A stretch of 64,000 bases of DNA from Arcticibacter sp. (GTDB lineage: Bacteria > Bacteroidota > Bacteroidia > 2-12-FULL-35-15): contig JAJNQB010000018.1 in assembly GCA_021155045.1 (NCBI GenBank), positions 1 to 64,000 on the forward strand. The letters are read 5' to 3'. The notes under the pieces were generated by a model. The model saw only the letters and a list, made by a program, of their open reading frames with translations, was not told the DNA's origin and made no database searches. Position numbers and translations under genes: made by a program. Of the stretch, positions 1-10,247 are shown piece by piece; position 1 is the first letter of the stretch, and each line of letters starts with the position of its first letter.

Positions 1-3000
1 AACCTTAAATTTAACAGCAAGTACTATAGCAGGTGCAACATATAGTTGGACTGGACCAAATAGTTTTTCATCTGCCACCCAAAATCCAAGTATAGCAGGA
101 GTAACAGCATTGGCAGCAGGAACATATTCTGTTACTGCAACAGTTGGTGGTTGTGCGAGTGCATTCGGAACAGTTTCTGTAACTGTAAATCCTATTCCAG
201 CAACTCCTTCGCCATCTAGCAACTCGCCTGTATGTCAAGGATCATCCTTGAATCTGACAACATCAGCAGTTGCAGGTGCAACCTATAGTTGGACAGGACC
301 AAATTCATTTTCTTCTTCAGTCCAAAACCCAACAATAGGTGGCGTAACTGTTGCAGCAGCAGGAACATATTCTTTAACGATAACGGTAGCGGGTTGTACA
401 AGTGCTATTGGAACAACAACAGTAGTTGTAAATCCAACACCAATTGCACCAACAGCCAGCAGCAATAGTCCTGTTTGTATTGGAGCAACAATTAATTTAA
501 CAGCAAGTACTATAGCAGGTGCAACATATAGTTGGACTGGTCCAAATAGTTTTTCCTCTACCACACAAAATCCAAGTATAGCTGGAGCAACAGCAGTGAT
601 GGGGGGGACATACTCGGTAACCGCAACAGTAAGTGGATGTACAGGAACATTTGGAACAACTGCTGTTGTGATTAGTCCAGTGCCAGCAACACCAACAGCT
701 TCAAGTAATAGCCCTGTTTGTCAAGGGACAACCTTAAATTTAACTGCGAGTAATGTAGCAGGAGCAACCTATACATGGACAGGCCCAAATTCATTTTCGT
801 CTTCAACCCAAAACCCAAGTATTGCTGGAGTAACAGTGGTTGCAGCAGGAACATATTCTGTTACAGCTACTGTTGCAGGTTGTATGGGTGCAGCAGGAAC
901 AACAACAGTGGTTGTAAATGCAACACCAACAACGCCAACAGCAGGAAGTAATAGCCCTTTATGTGCTGGTTCAACTTTAAATTTATCGGCAAGTACCATT
1001 GCTGGAGCTACATATAGCTGGACGGGACCAAATAGTTTTTCGTCTTCAACCCAAAACCCAAGTATTGCTGGAGTTACTTTAGCTGCTGCAGGAACATATT
1101 CTGTAACGGCAACCGTTGCTGGATGTCCAAGTGTTATAGGAACAACCACAGTTGTTGTTAATCAAATACCATCAGCGCCAACAGCCGGTAGCAACAGCCC
1201 GATTTGCAACGGAGGAACCATTAACTTAACGGCAAGTAATGTTGTAGGAGCAACCTACAGTTGGACGGGTCCAAATAGTTTTTCTTCATCTTTACAAAAC
1301 CCTTCTATAGCTGGTGCTGCACCAATTAATACCGGAACGTATTCTGTAACAGTTACAGTAAATGGTTGTACAAGTGCAGCAGCAACAACAGCAGTAGTGG
1401 TAAATTTACCACCATCTGCACCAATTGCAGGAAGTAATTCGCCTGTTTGTACAGGGACAACATTAAATTTAACAGCCAGTCCAATTGCAAGTGCAACCTA
1501 CAATTGGATAGGTCCAAACAGTTTTTCTTCGTCTTTACAAAATCCAAATATTGTTGGAGTTACTTTAGCTGCTGCAGGAACATATTCTGTAACAGCAACT
1601 GTTCCTGGTTGTGCAACAAGCCCTATTGGTACTACAACAGTAGTTGTAAATGCAACACCCACAGCACCAGTAGCTTCAAGCAATACTCCTGTTTGTGAGG
1701 GAGCCACATTAAATTTAACAGCAAGTACTATTGCGGGCGCAACGTATGGTTGGACAGGTCCGAATGCATTTACATCAACAATCCAAAATCCAAGTATTAC
1801 AAATATTACTCTTGCTGATGCAGGAACCTATTCTGTAACGGCAACAGTAAATGGATGTACAGGAAGTGTAGGAACCACCACAGTAGTTGTGAATCCAACA
1901 CCATCAACACCGGTAGCATCGAGCAATAGTCCTGTTTGTGTTGGAGGAACAATCAATCTTTTAACAACAGCAGTAGCAGGTGCAACGTATAGTTGGACAG
2001 GACCAAACAGTTTTTCTTCATCGTTACAAAATCCAAGTATTGCAGGAGCAACAGTAGCAGCAGATGGTACGTATTCTTTAACAATAACAGTAGGAGGGTG
2101 TACAAGTAGTGCAGGTACTGTAGTTGTAACGGTTAATACAGCACCAGCAAGTCCTGTAGCAGGAAGCAACACCCCCGTTTGTACAGGCTTTCCTATCAAC
2201 TTAACAGCAAGTACTATTGCCGGAGCAACGTATAGTTGGACCGGACCAAATTCATTTACATCTACTTTACAGAATCCAACTATTGCGAGTGCTGTTTTGG
2301 CATCCGCAGGAACTTATACTGTAGTTGCAAACAATGGTTGTGCAAGTTCTCCAGCAACAACAGTTGTAGTGGTAAATGCAACACCAGCAGCACCCACAGC
2401 ATCTAACAATGGACCATTATGTGTAGGTGCAACCTTAAATTTAACAGCAAGCACAATTGCAGGTGCAACATACAGTTGGACAGGTCCAAACGGTTTTTCA
2501 TCAACTTTACAAAACCCAAGTATTACAAATGTTACCACACTTGAAGCAGGCGTTTATTCGGTAACAGTTACTGTTAATGGATGTACAAGTGTTGTTAGAA
2601 ATACAACGGTTGTTATTAATACTATTCCTCCTGCGCCAGCAAGTGCATCAAGTAATTCGCCTATATGTCAAGGAGCTACATTAAACTTAACTGCGAGTAG
2701 TGTTGCAGGGGCAACGTATAATTGGACCGGACCAAACTCATTTACATCAACCTTACAAAATCCAACTATAGGAAGTGTAACATTAGCTGCTGCTGGAACA
2801 TATTCAGTTACTGCTACTGTTAGTGGCTGCACAAGCTCTTCAGCTACCACAACAACAGTTTTGGTGAACCCAACCCCAGCAACACCTGTGGTTTCAAACA
2901 ACGGAGCATTGTGCGTAGGAGCAACATTAAATCTAACAGCAAGTACTATTGCGGGGGCAACGTATAGTTGGACAGGTCCGAATGCGTTTACATCAACAAC

Positions 3001-3840
3001 CCAAAATCCAAGTATTACAAATGTTACTCTTGCTGATGCAGGAACCTATTCTGTAACGGCAACAGTAAATGGATGTACAGGAAGTGCAGGAACTACAACA
3101 GTAGTTGTGAATCCGATACCAGCAACACCGGTAGCATCCAGCAATAGTCCTGTTTGTGTTGGAGGAACAATCAATCTTTCAACAACGGCAGTAGCAGGTG
3201 CAACATATAGTTGGACAGGACCAAACAGTTTTTCTTCATCGTTACAAAATCCAAGTATTGCAGGAGCAACTATTGCTAATGATGGCATTTACTCACTTAC
3301 TATAACTGTAAGTGGTTGTACAAGCCCAGTAGGAACAGTTTCTGTTTCTGTTAATTCTGCACCTGCAACACCAACTGCTAGCTCAAATAGTCCGGTATGT
3401 ACAACAGATACATTGTTCTTATCTGTAACAACAGTTTCTGGAGCTATTTACAGTTGGACAGGACCCAACAGTTTTTCATCATCTCTTCAAAACCCTTTTA
3501 TTTCAGGAGTTACGGCTTTAGCAGCAGGAACATATACTGTAGTTGCAAACAATGGTTGTGCTGCTTCTCCAGCTACAACAACTGTAGTGGTGAATCCAAA
3601 ACCTTTGCCACCAACAGCTTCAACAAACTCTCCGATTTGTGAAGGAGGGAATTTAAATTTGAATGCAAGTAATGTTGCAGGAGCAACATATAGTTGGACT
3701 GGGCCAAATGCGTATTCAAGTGGTACCCAAAATAACACGATAACAGGTGCTACTGCGTTAAATGCTGGAACGTATTCTGTAACGGTAACCGTTAATGGTT
3801 GTACAAGTAATATAGCAACAACAAATGTTGTGATAAACTT
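1..3840 (+). repeat. Tandem coding repeat, about 16 units of about 243 bp
   Basis: The codons for the WTGPN motif recur near 50, 292, 535, 778, 1020, 1262, 1505, 1754, 1995, 2237, 2480, 2726, 2972, 3212, 3455 and 3698, a period of about 243 bp (81 residues). Several neighbouring units are nearly identical at DNA level, which suggests expansion by recent duplication or homogenisation. Confidence 0.92.
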
Positions 3841-6800
3841 ACCAGCTGTTGCTGATGCAGGTACAAATCAAACTGTTTGTTCAAACAATGCGCTTGTAAA
3901 TTTAGGTGGTTCTGTAACGGGAGGTTCAATTACAGGTAACTGGACAACAAACGGAACAGGAATATTTAATCCATCTTCTACCGTTTTAAATGGAACATAT
4001 TCACCGAGTATTGCCGATACAACAGCAGGTTCGGTTGTGTTAACACTTACATCAACAAATAATGGGGCTTGTCCTGCATCAACATCATCTATAACAATTA
4101 CGATAACGGACTCACCAATTTCAAATGCAGGAGCTAATCAATCTGTTTGTGCAAACAATTCAACTGTTTCCTTAAATGGAGCTGTAACCACAGCTACAGG
4201 AGGTGTTTGGTACACTTCAGGTGATGGAACTTTCAGTCCATCTGCAAATATTTTAAATCCATCTTATATTCCAGGAACAAATGATTTAGCTGGAGGAACA
4301 ATTACACTTACATTAGCTACAACTGGTAATGGAACTTGTTTTGCTGATTCAAGCCAGATGATAGTTACCATTACTGCTTCGCCAACTGCAAATGCTGGTT
4401 TGGATCAAATACTTTGTAAATCATCACCGAATGCAAATTTAAATGGTTCTATTACAGGTTCTCCATCAGGCGTATGGACGACATTAGGAACTGGAACATT
4501 TTCTCCTTCAACAACAAACTTAAATGCAACATATATTCCTAGCACAGCGGATACTGCTGCTGGAAGTGTTATGTTAATTTTAACATCAACAAATAATGGA
4601 GGATGTAATGCAGTTAGTGATACTGTTTTAATTTCTTATACAGATATTCCAACCGTTGTTGCTGGATTAAATCAAACAGTTTGTGCAAACAATGCAAATG
4701 TGAGTTTAAATGGAAGCGTAACAGGAGGAAGTACAACAGGAATTTGGTCAACAAGCGGAACGGGAACATTTTTACCTTCAGCAACAAATTTAAATACAAC
4801 ATATATTCCTAGTGCTGCCGATACAACTGCAGGAAGTGTAACATTAACACTTAGCTCAACAAATGCTTGTGTAGTAATTACAGATAATTTAATTATTACA
4901 ATTACTGATGCTCCTATTGTAAGTGCGGGTGCTGATATTTTTGTTTGTGCAAATAATGCTGATGCAAATTATTCAGCAACAATTGGTGGAAGCACAACAA
5001 CTGTTGTTTGGACGAGTAGCGGAACAGGAACTTTTAATCCAAATAACACCGCGTTATCTGGAACATATGTGCCAAGCGCTACAGATATTAGTGCTGGTAG
5101 TGTTAATTTAATTCTTACATCAACAAGCAATGGAACATGTAATGCTGTTGCTGATACATTATTATTAACGATTACTCCACCACCAATTGTTTTTGCAGGA
5201 AATGATACAAGTTTCTGTGCGAATACTTCTTTATCATTAAATGGAGGAATAACGGGAGGTGCAGGAACTGTGTTGTGGACAAGTAGTGGTTCTGGAACAT
5301 TTGCTCCAGATGCAATGACACTTAATGCAACATACATTCCTAGTGCTGCTGATACTACAGCAGGTAGTGTAACACTTACCATTACTTCAACAAACAATGG
5401 TGGATGTGTTGCTGCTACAGATAATCTGTTGGCTTTAATAACTGATGCTCCAACTATTGATGCAGGAACAGATCAAGTGGTATGTAGTAATAATACAGCC
5501 AATTTATCAGCACAAGTTACTATTGCGACAGGAGTTGTTTGGTCAACTTTAGGAGATGGAACTTTTGGTTCAGCAACCTCTTTAACTACAACATACACGC
5601 CTGGAACAAATGATATAACAAATACATCTGTTACTATTATTGTATCAAGCTCTGGAAATGGAAATTGTATGGTTGTTACAGATACAATGACTCTTCAAAT
5701 CAGCCCTTCACCCATTGTAAATGCCGGAACAAATATTTTTATTTGTGAAGGAGTGATGGTTGCCAATCTGAATGGTTCTGTTATTGGTGCTACAAATACT
5801 GGTATCTGGACAACATTCGGAACAGGAACATTTTCACTTGATACAGATTTGAATGCAATTTACAATTTAAGCGCTGCTGATACAACTGCAGGAAATGTTA
5901 TGCTTGTGCTTACCTCTACAAACAATGGAAGTTGCAACGCTGTTAGCGATACGGTTTTAATAACTATTACTACAGAACCAATAACAGTTGCAGGAAGTAC
6001 AATAACTTCATGTGCAAACAATGCATCAGTTGTTTTATCAGGTTCTGTAACTGGTGGTTCAGGACAAGGACAATGGAGTACTTCTGGAACAGGAACATTT
6101 AATCCAGATGATGTAACGCTGAATGCAACCTATTCGCCAAGTAATGCTGATATAACTTCAGGAAGTGTTGTGTTGACACTTACACCAATTAACACTTGTA
6201 ATCCAATTGCCGATTCGTTGGTACTTACAATTACTCCTGCACCTATTGTGAATGCAGGAAATGACACAACTATTTGCGGAGGGTTGTTGCCGATTAACTT
6301 AAACGGAACAATGGATACGGTTGCCACAGGAATAATATGGACAACAAATGGTTCAGGAACATTTAGTCCTGATAATATAACATTAAATGCTGTTTACACA
6401 CCTGTGGTTGGCGATTCAGATACATTAATTTTTGTGCTTACTTCAACAGGAAATGGATTGTGTAATGCTGTTTCAGATACCGTGATGGCATTCAGAAATA
6501 TTATGCCTACAGCAGCATTTACTGTTTCTAATTCTTGTGAAGGACAGTCTGTGCAATTTAATGATGCATCAAATGCAAACGGGGGAACGATAAATTCTTG
6601 GTTATGGAATTTTGGAACAAGCACATCAACACAACAAAATCCAACTAATATTTTTGCTGCTGCTGGAACGTACACCATTAGCTTAACTGTATCGTCTGGT
6701 TTAGGTTGTACTGATTCTATAACAAATACGATTACTGTAAACCCATTGCCAACAGCATCATATACTTACGTAGCAAATTGTCAAAATCAAGCTGTTGCAT

Positions 6801-7744
6801 TTACAAATACATCTTCACCAAATGTAGTAGCTTGGAATTGGAATTTTGATGATGGAAATTCATCAATACAAAATAATCCATTCAATTTATTTGATAGCGC
6901 TGGAGTTTATTCTGTTGTATTAACTGTAACATCCGATTCTGGATGTATAGCAAATACAACACAATTAGTTACAATAAACCCAATGCCAAATGCTGGATTT
7001 AACTCTCAGGTAAGTTGTACTTCATTAACCGTTAATTTTAATGATACAACTAGTATTAATTCAGGAACAATTGTTTCATATAGTTGGAATTTTGGAGATG
7101 GTATAGGCAACTCTACTCAACAAAATCCTTCTTATACTTATACATCTTCTGGAACTTACACAGTAACATTAATTGTTCAATCAAATAATGGATGTGCAGA
7201 TACAGCTACAACTGCTGTTACTACAGGCGAACCTGTATCAGCAGATTATATTCCAAATGGAGGGAATTATTCTGTAAACCAAACAATCAACTTTACAAAT
7301 CAGTCGATAGGTGGAGTTTCTTATATATGGAATTTTGGAGATGGTAGTGTTAATTCAACAACAACAAATCCAAATTATTCATTCAATGCACCTGGAAATT
7401 ATTCTGTAATTCTTGTAGCAATAAATTCAGCAGGTTGTAGTGATAGTGTAAGTTATATGTTTACTATTAACTCAACTGGTTATGCAACACCAACTGGTTT
7501 CTCTCCAAATGGCGATGGAGTAAATGATTACTTCTACATACTTGGTAATTTCAGCCAGTATGAATTGAGAGTTTTCAACGAATGGGGTAACCAAATATTC
7601 ATGTCCAATAACCAATCCGATAAATGGGATGGTTTATATAAAGGAGCGAAACAACCAGCAGGCACGTACATCTACATTTTCAACGGGAAAGTGGTGGATG
7701 GAGATGAATTAAAATTAAACGGAGAAATAAATTTAATACGATAA
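1..7744 (+). CDS. Giant Ig-like/PKD repeat adhesin with gliding-motility-type C-terminal domain (5' end outside window)
   Basis: The reading frame is open from base 2, so the start codon and signal peptide lie outside the window. The visible part has three blocks. About 16 Ig-like units of about 81 residues (to about 3840) each carry a YSWTGPN motif and paired cysteines. About 10 units of about 88 residues (3850-6500) carry a WTTxGTGTFxP motif. Four PKD domains follow (about 6510-7470). The last 85 residues (7490-7741) contain FSPNGDGVND, the signature of the gliding-motility-associated (type B) sorting domain exported by the type IX secretion system. By family knowledge this is a secreted, surface-held adhesin. 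The gene lies 3 nt before a PorP/SprF gene, the usual partner of this domain. The ligand is unknown. Confidence 0.93.
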   Translation, partial: TLNLTASTIAGATYSWTGPNSFSSATQNPSIAGVTALAAGTYSVTATVGGCASAFGTVSVTVNPIPATPSPSSNSPVCQGSSLNLTTSAVAGATYSWTGPNSFSSSVQNPTIGGVTVAAAGTYSLTITVAGCTSAIGTTTVVVNPTPIAPTASSNSPVCIGATINLTASTIAGATYSWTGPNSFSSTTQNPSIAGATAVMGGTYSVTATVSGCTGTFGTTAVVISPVPATPTASSNSPVCQGTTLNLTASNVAGATYTWTGPNSFSSSTQNPSIAGVTVVAAGTYSVTATVAGCMGAAGTTTVVVNATPTTPTAGSNSPLCAGSTLNLSASTIAGATYSWTGPNSFSSSTQNPSIAGVTLAAAGTYSVTATVAGCPSVIGTTTVVVNQIPSAPTAGSNSPICNGGTINLTASNVVGATYSWTGPNSFSSSLQNPSIAGAAPINTGTYSVTVTVNGCTSAAATTAVVVNLPPSAPIAGSNSPVCTGTTLNLTASPIASATYNWIGPNSFSSSLQNPNIVGVTLAAAGTYSVTATVPGCATSPIGTTTVVVNATPTAPVASSNTPVCEGATLNLTASTIAGATYGWTGPNAFTSTIQNPSITNITLADAGTYSVTATVNGCTGSVGTTTVVVNPTPSTPVASSNSPVCVGGTINLLTTAVAGATYSWTGPNSFSSSLQNPSIAGATVAADGTYSLTITVGGCTSSAGTVVVTVNTAPASPVAGSNTPVCTGFPINLTASTIAGATYSWTGPNSFTSTLQNPTIASAVLASAGTYTVVANNGCASSPATTVVVVNATPAAPTASNNGPLCVGATLNLTASTIAGATYSWTGPNGFSSTLQNPSITNVTTLEAGVYSVTVTVNGCTSVVRNTTVVINTIPPAPASASSNSPICQGATLNLTASSVAGATYNWTGPNSFTSTLQNPTIGSVTLAAAGTYSVTATVSGCTSSSATTTTVLVNPTPATPVVSNNGALCVGATLNLTASTIAGATYSWTGPNAFTSTTQNPSITNVTLADAGTYSVTATVNGCTGSAGTTTVVVNPIPATPVASSNSPVCVGGTINLSTTAVAGATYSWTGPNSFSSSLQNPSIAGATIANDGIYSLTITVSGCTSPVGTVSVSVNSAPATPTASSNSPVCTTDTLFLSVTTVSGAIYSWTGPNSFSSSLQNPFISGVTALAAGTYTVVANNGCAASPATTTVVVNPKPLPPTASTNSPICEGGNLNLNASNVAGATYSWTGPNAYSSGTQNNTITGATALNAGTYSVTVTVNGCTSNIATTNVVINLPAVADAGTNQTVCSNNALVNLGGSVTGGSITGNWTTNGTGIFNPSSTVLNGTYSPSIADTTAGSVVLTLTSTNNGACPASTSSITITITDSPISNAGANQSVCANNSTVSLNGAVTTATGGVWYTSGDGTFSPSANILNPSYIPGTNDLAGGTITLTLATTGNGTCFADSSQMIVTITASPTANAGLDQILCKSSPNANLNGSITGSPSGVWTTLGTGTFSPSTTNLNATYIPSTADTAAGSVMLILTSTNNGGCNAVSDTVLISYTDIPTVVAGLNQTVCANNANVSLNGSVTGGSTTGIWSTSGTGTFLPSATNLNTTYIPSAADTTAGSVTLTLSSTNACVVITDNLIITITDAPIVSAGADIFVCANNADANYSATIGGSTTTVVWTSSGTGTFNPNNTALSGTYVPSATDISAGSVNLILTSTSNGTCNAVADTLLLTITPPPIVFAGNDTSFCANTSLSLNGGITGGAGTVLWTSSGSGTFAPDAMTLNATYIPSAADTTAGSVTLTITSTNNGGCVAATDNLLALITDAPTIDAGTDQVVCSNNTANLSAQVTIATGVVWSTLGDGTFGSATSLTTTYTPGTNDITNTSVTIIVSSSGNGNCMVVTDTMTLQISPSPIVNAGTNIFICEGVMVANLNGSVIGATNTGIWTTFGTGTFSLDTDLNAIYNLSAADTTAGNVMLVLTSTNNGSCNAVSDTVLITITTEPITVAGSTITSCANNASVVLSGSVTGGSGQGQWSTSGTGTFNPDDVTLNATYSPSNADITSGSVVLTLTPINTCNPIADSLVLTITPAPIVNAGNDTTICGGLLPINLNGTMDTVATGIIWTTNGSGTFSPDNITLNAVYTPVVGDSDTLIFVLTSTGNGLCNAVSDTVMAFRNIMPTAAFTVSNSCEGQSVQFNDASNANGGTINSWLWNFGTSTSTQQNPTNIFAAAGTYTISLTVSSGLGCTDSITNTITVNPLPTASYTYVANCQNQAVAFTNTSSPNVVAWNWNFDDGNSSIQNNPFNLFDSAGVYSVVLTVTSDSGCIANTTQLVTINPMPNAGFNSQVSCTSLTVNFNDTTSINSGTIVSYSWNFGDGIGNSTQQNPSYTYTSSGTYTVTLIVQSNNGCADTATTAVTTGEPVSADYIPNGGNYSVNQTINFTNQSIGGVSYIWNFGDGSVNSTTTNPNYSFNAPGNYSVILVAINSAGCSDSVSYMFTINSTGYATPTGFSPNGDGVNDYFYILGNFSQYELRVFNEWGNQIFMSNNQSDKWDGLYKGAKQPAGTYIYIFNGKVVDGDELKLNGEINLIR
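3850..6500 (+). repeat. Tandem coding repeat, about 10 units of about 265 bp
   Basis: A second repeat family in the same gene has copies of the WTTxGTGTF motif near 3940, 4207, 4471, 4742, 5007, 5274, 5536, 5803, 6070 and 6333. The units are more divergent than those of the first block. Each encodes about 88 residues with a VC/TC cysteine pattern. Confidence 0.88.
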
Positions 7745-7747
7745 GTT

Positions 7748-8746
7748 ATGAAAATAAAATTATCAATTGCAATTTGCTTTGCTTCCTTTATGGCGGCATC
7801 AGTTGTTAAGGCTCAAGACTTTCATCTTTCGCAATACGATGCATTTGGTTTATATTTGAATCCAGCACTGACCGGATATTTTTCTGGAGAAAAAGCTGAT
7901 TATAGAGCTAATGCTATTTATCGTACTCAATGGCGTTCACTTGCTCGTAAACCTTTTACAACATACGGTTTATCTTATGATATGCTGTATAAAAAATTTG
8001 GAATAGGAGCATATATATTAAACAATAGAGCAGGCTTAGCAAATTTTAATACGTTAAATTTTCAGTTGTCGGGTTCTTATTTTATTACCGACCCAGAAAA
8101 CTCTCCCCACATTTTAAATGTAGGATTACAAATGGGAATGTTTTACAAAACATTTAATCCTAATAATCTTTTGTTTGAAAGCCAGTATGATTATTCAACA
8201 GGAACATTAAATTCAGATATCAACAATGGCGAAAATTTCCAACGTACAAGTATTGTAAAGTTTGATGCGAACGTAGGAATGTTTTATAAATATAAAGAAG
8301 ATGGAAAAAAGTATGCGCCATACATTGGTTTTTCGGTATTCCATTTATCAAAACCTTCAGAATCGTTTAATGTAGCAAAAAATAAAATTCCAATGCGTTT
8401 TAACCTAAATGTTGGATGCGAATTTGTTGTAAATGAAAAAGTGAAAATTATTCCAAACGTTTTGTACATGAACCAAGCAAAAGCAAGCGATTTGAATATT
8501 GGTATTGCTGGAACATATAACTTAAAAGAAAAAAATGATTTGTTGTATGGCGTAAATTATCGTGTAAAAGATGCAGTAATAATACATGCAGGGATGAAAA
8601 AAGATAATATTATTTTAAGAATGAGTTATGATGTAAATGTTTCTTATTTGTCTGCATACACAGGAAATAGAGGCGCATTTGAAATGTCGTTAATAGTGTT
8701 TGGCAAAAAACATGAAAATCCATTTAAGTCTATGTCATCGTTTTAA
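7748..8746 (+). CDS. PorP/SprF family type IX secretion outer-membrane protein
   Basis: The protein has 332 residues. It begins with a signal peptide ending near VVKAQ, followed by the family's N-terminal motif (DFHLSQYDAFGLYLNPALTG) and alternating beta strands typical of an outer-membrane barrel. PorP/SprF proteins are encoded next to large proteins with the gliding-motility C-terminal domain and are needed for their export or surface attachment. Here the ATG is 3 nt after the adhesin stop codon, so the pair is almost certainly one operon and a dedicated adhesin/translocon-accessory couple. Confidence 0.93.
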   Translation: MKIKLSIAICFASFMAASVVKAQDFHLSQYDAFGLYLNPALTGYFSGEKADYRANAIYRTQWRSLARKPFTTYGLSYDMLYKKFGIGAYILNNRAGLANFNTLNFQLSGSYFITDPENSPHILNVGLQMGMFYKTFNPNNLLFESQYDYSTGTLNSDINNGENFQRTSIVKFDANVGMFYKYKEDGKKYAPYIGFSVFHLSKPSESFNVAKNKIPMRFNLNVGCEFVVNEKVKIIPNVLYMNQAKASDLNIGIAGTYNLKEKNDLLYGVNYRVKDAVIIHAGMKKDNIILRMSYDVNVSYLSAYTGNRGAFEMSLIVFGKKHENPFKSMSSF

Positions 8747-8801
8747 CCGCAATTAGACAGTAGAAAGCTTTGGAAAAGCTGCGCTATCTGTCTTAATGCG
8801 G
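8747..8801. other. Long imperfect hairpin after porP/sprF
   Basis: CCGCAATTAGACAG (8747-8760) pairs with CTGTCTTAATGCGG (8788-8801) at 12 of 14 positions. It encloses a small inner stem AGCTTT/AAAGCT (8766-8780). It starts directly after the stop codon and precedes the terminator, so it may be a 3' mRNA structure. Function is not known. Confidence 0.45.
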
Positions 8802-8816
8802 ATTATACCAATTATA

Positions 8817-8850
8817 AAAAAGGCTGCATAAATTTTTATGCAGCCTTTTT
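8817..8850. terminator. Bidirectional Rho-independent terminator
   Basis: A perfect stem of AAAAAGGCTGCATAA and TTATGCAGCCTTTTT has A and T runs on its two sides. It separates the convergent porP/sprF gene (plus) and the 8878-10065 gene (minus) and can serve both. Confidence 0.88.
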
Positions 8851-8877
8851 ACAAACAAAACAAACAAACAAAACAAA

Positions 8878-10065
8878 TTATTTATTGATGATAATTTTTT
8901 TGGTTGAACTATTATTTCCGGCTTTTAGCCAAAGCAAGTACAAACCTTGATTTAGATTTTCAGCATTCCAACTAATAGTATGTGTACCTGCATTTTTATT
9001 TCCACTTTCAATAGAACTTACTTTATTGCCCAATAAATCAAATACAGATAATTCTACACTTTCTTGTTTAGATAATGTGTAAGTAATGGTTGTGTTTTCT
9101 GAAAAAGGGTTAGGGTAGTTTTCGAATGAATTTATTGTACTTGTTATTTCATTGATTCCTGTAGGGATAACATTTATTGTGATGGGAGTTGATGAACGAC
9201 CTGCTTCAAGCGAATCGCAAAAAGTGCTTGTGCAGGTACCTAATGTAGGAATTGAATCAGTAATTGTTAAGCAGATTAAGTATGGTCCTGTTGAGGGATA
9301 TGTATGTGAAGGATATTGTAGCGAAGAACTTGTTCCATCTCCAAAATTCCAATAGTATCCTGCTGAGCTGCCAATAGGGTTGTTTATATAAATAAAATAA
9401 TTAAATAAATTGCTGGAATCCTGAACAATTGTAAAACTTGCATCACAAGGATTCGGACTGCCTCCGCCAATTGTAACATAGTTACAAAAACTACAAGAAT
9501 CATAGGAGCCCCCCGTTTCATATACATTCAAACAAACCAAATAAGTCCCGCTTGTTGCATAATTATGTGTTGTATTGCCTACCATATTACTTGTTGTACC
9601 ATCACCAAAATCCCAATGATAAACAACGCCTGTCCCTGTGGGTGAATTTGAAAAAATGCCATAACCCAATGAGTCTGTGGCTGTAAAATAAGGATTCACT
9701 ACACCAAGGCACATACCACTCCCTCCACCGGGAGTCGTACTTATATGAAGAGTATCACAATAAGTGTCGTTGCATGTGCCTAAAAAATTACTAATAGTTA
9801 GGCATACATAATAATAACCGCTAGATGTATAGTAATGACTAATGTCTCCAGTGCTGGTTCCAAACGACCCATCTCCAAACGACCAGTTACAAGTAACTCC
9901 TGTTCCCAAACCTGAAGACTGGTTATTGAAATATACATATCCTAAAGAATCGTAGGCAATAAAACTCGCTGTACATTGCGCCTTTGTATTTGTATTCAGC
10001 ATAAATAAAACTGTAGTCAATAAAATAATGCTCAGTTTTTTAATGAGGGTAGAAGTTGTTTTCAT
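8878..10065 (-). CDS. Secreted PKD-domain protein with type A T9SS sorting domain
   Basis: The protein has 395 residues. An N-terminal signal segment ends near NTKAQC. Three PKD-like domains follow, each with a W-N/D-F-G-D-G motif (CNWSFGDGSF, YHWDFGDGTT, YYWNFGDGTS). The last 80 residues hold a type A T9SS C-terminal sorting domain (FENYPNPF, then a GNK turn and a final KKIIINK). It is expected to be exported by the type IX system. The domain layout matches the next gene upstream (10248-11558), so the two are paralogues. The ligand or partner is unknown. Confidence 0.88.
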   Translation of the reverse strand: MKTTSTLIKKLSIILLTTVLFMLNTNTKAQCTASFIAYDSLGYVYFNNQSSGLGTGVTCNWSFGDGSFGTSTGDISHYYTSSGYYYVCLTISNFLGTCNDTYCDTLHISTTPGGGSGMCLGVVNPYFTATDSLGYGIFSNSPTGTGVVYHWDFGDGTTSNMVGNTTHNYATSGTYLVCLNVYETGGSYDSCSFCNYVTIGGGSPNPCDASFTIVQDSSNLFNYFIYINNPIGSSAGYYWNFGDGTSSSLQYPSHTYPSTGPYLICLTITDSIPTLGTCTSTFCDSLEAGRSSTPITINVIPTGINEITSTINSFENYPNPFSENTTITYTLSKQESVELSVFDLLGNKVSSIESGNKNAGTHTISWNAENLNQGLYLLWLKAGNNSSTKKIIINK

Positions 10066-10192
10066 GTTGTAGAAATTTTTGTTATTTAATTTTTATTGAA
10101 ACAAATGTCAATAAACAAACAATGTAATGCAAATTAATATTCGTTATTTCTTACGCACTCAAATTATATAAAACTTCAATAATTTTCATAAA

Positions 10193-10226
10193 ATAAAGGA
10201 GATTTTTATTTGAAAATCTCCTTTAT
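10193..10226 (-). terminator. Terminator after the 10248-11558 gene
   Basis: A perfect 14-bp stem (ATAAAGGAGATTTT and AAAATCTCCTTTAT) with a 6-nt loop lies 22 nt beyond the stop codon of the minus-strand gene. Confidence 0.8.
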
Positions 10227-10247
10227 GCAAAATCAAATTTTACAGAG

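Noticed and set aside
283..5397. Long antisense open frames in the adhesin gene
   Set aside because: They are periodic mirror readings of the tandem repeats and have no start signals; the plus-strand frame is clearly coding.
1..6500. Regular repeats that could suggest a CRISPR array
   Set aside because: The unit is about 243-265 bp, stays in frame and encodes Ig-like domains; there are no short repeats with unique spacers.
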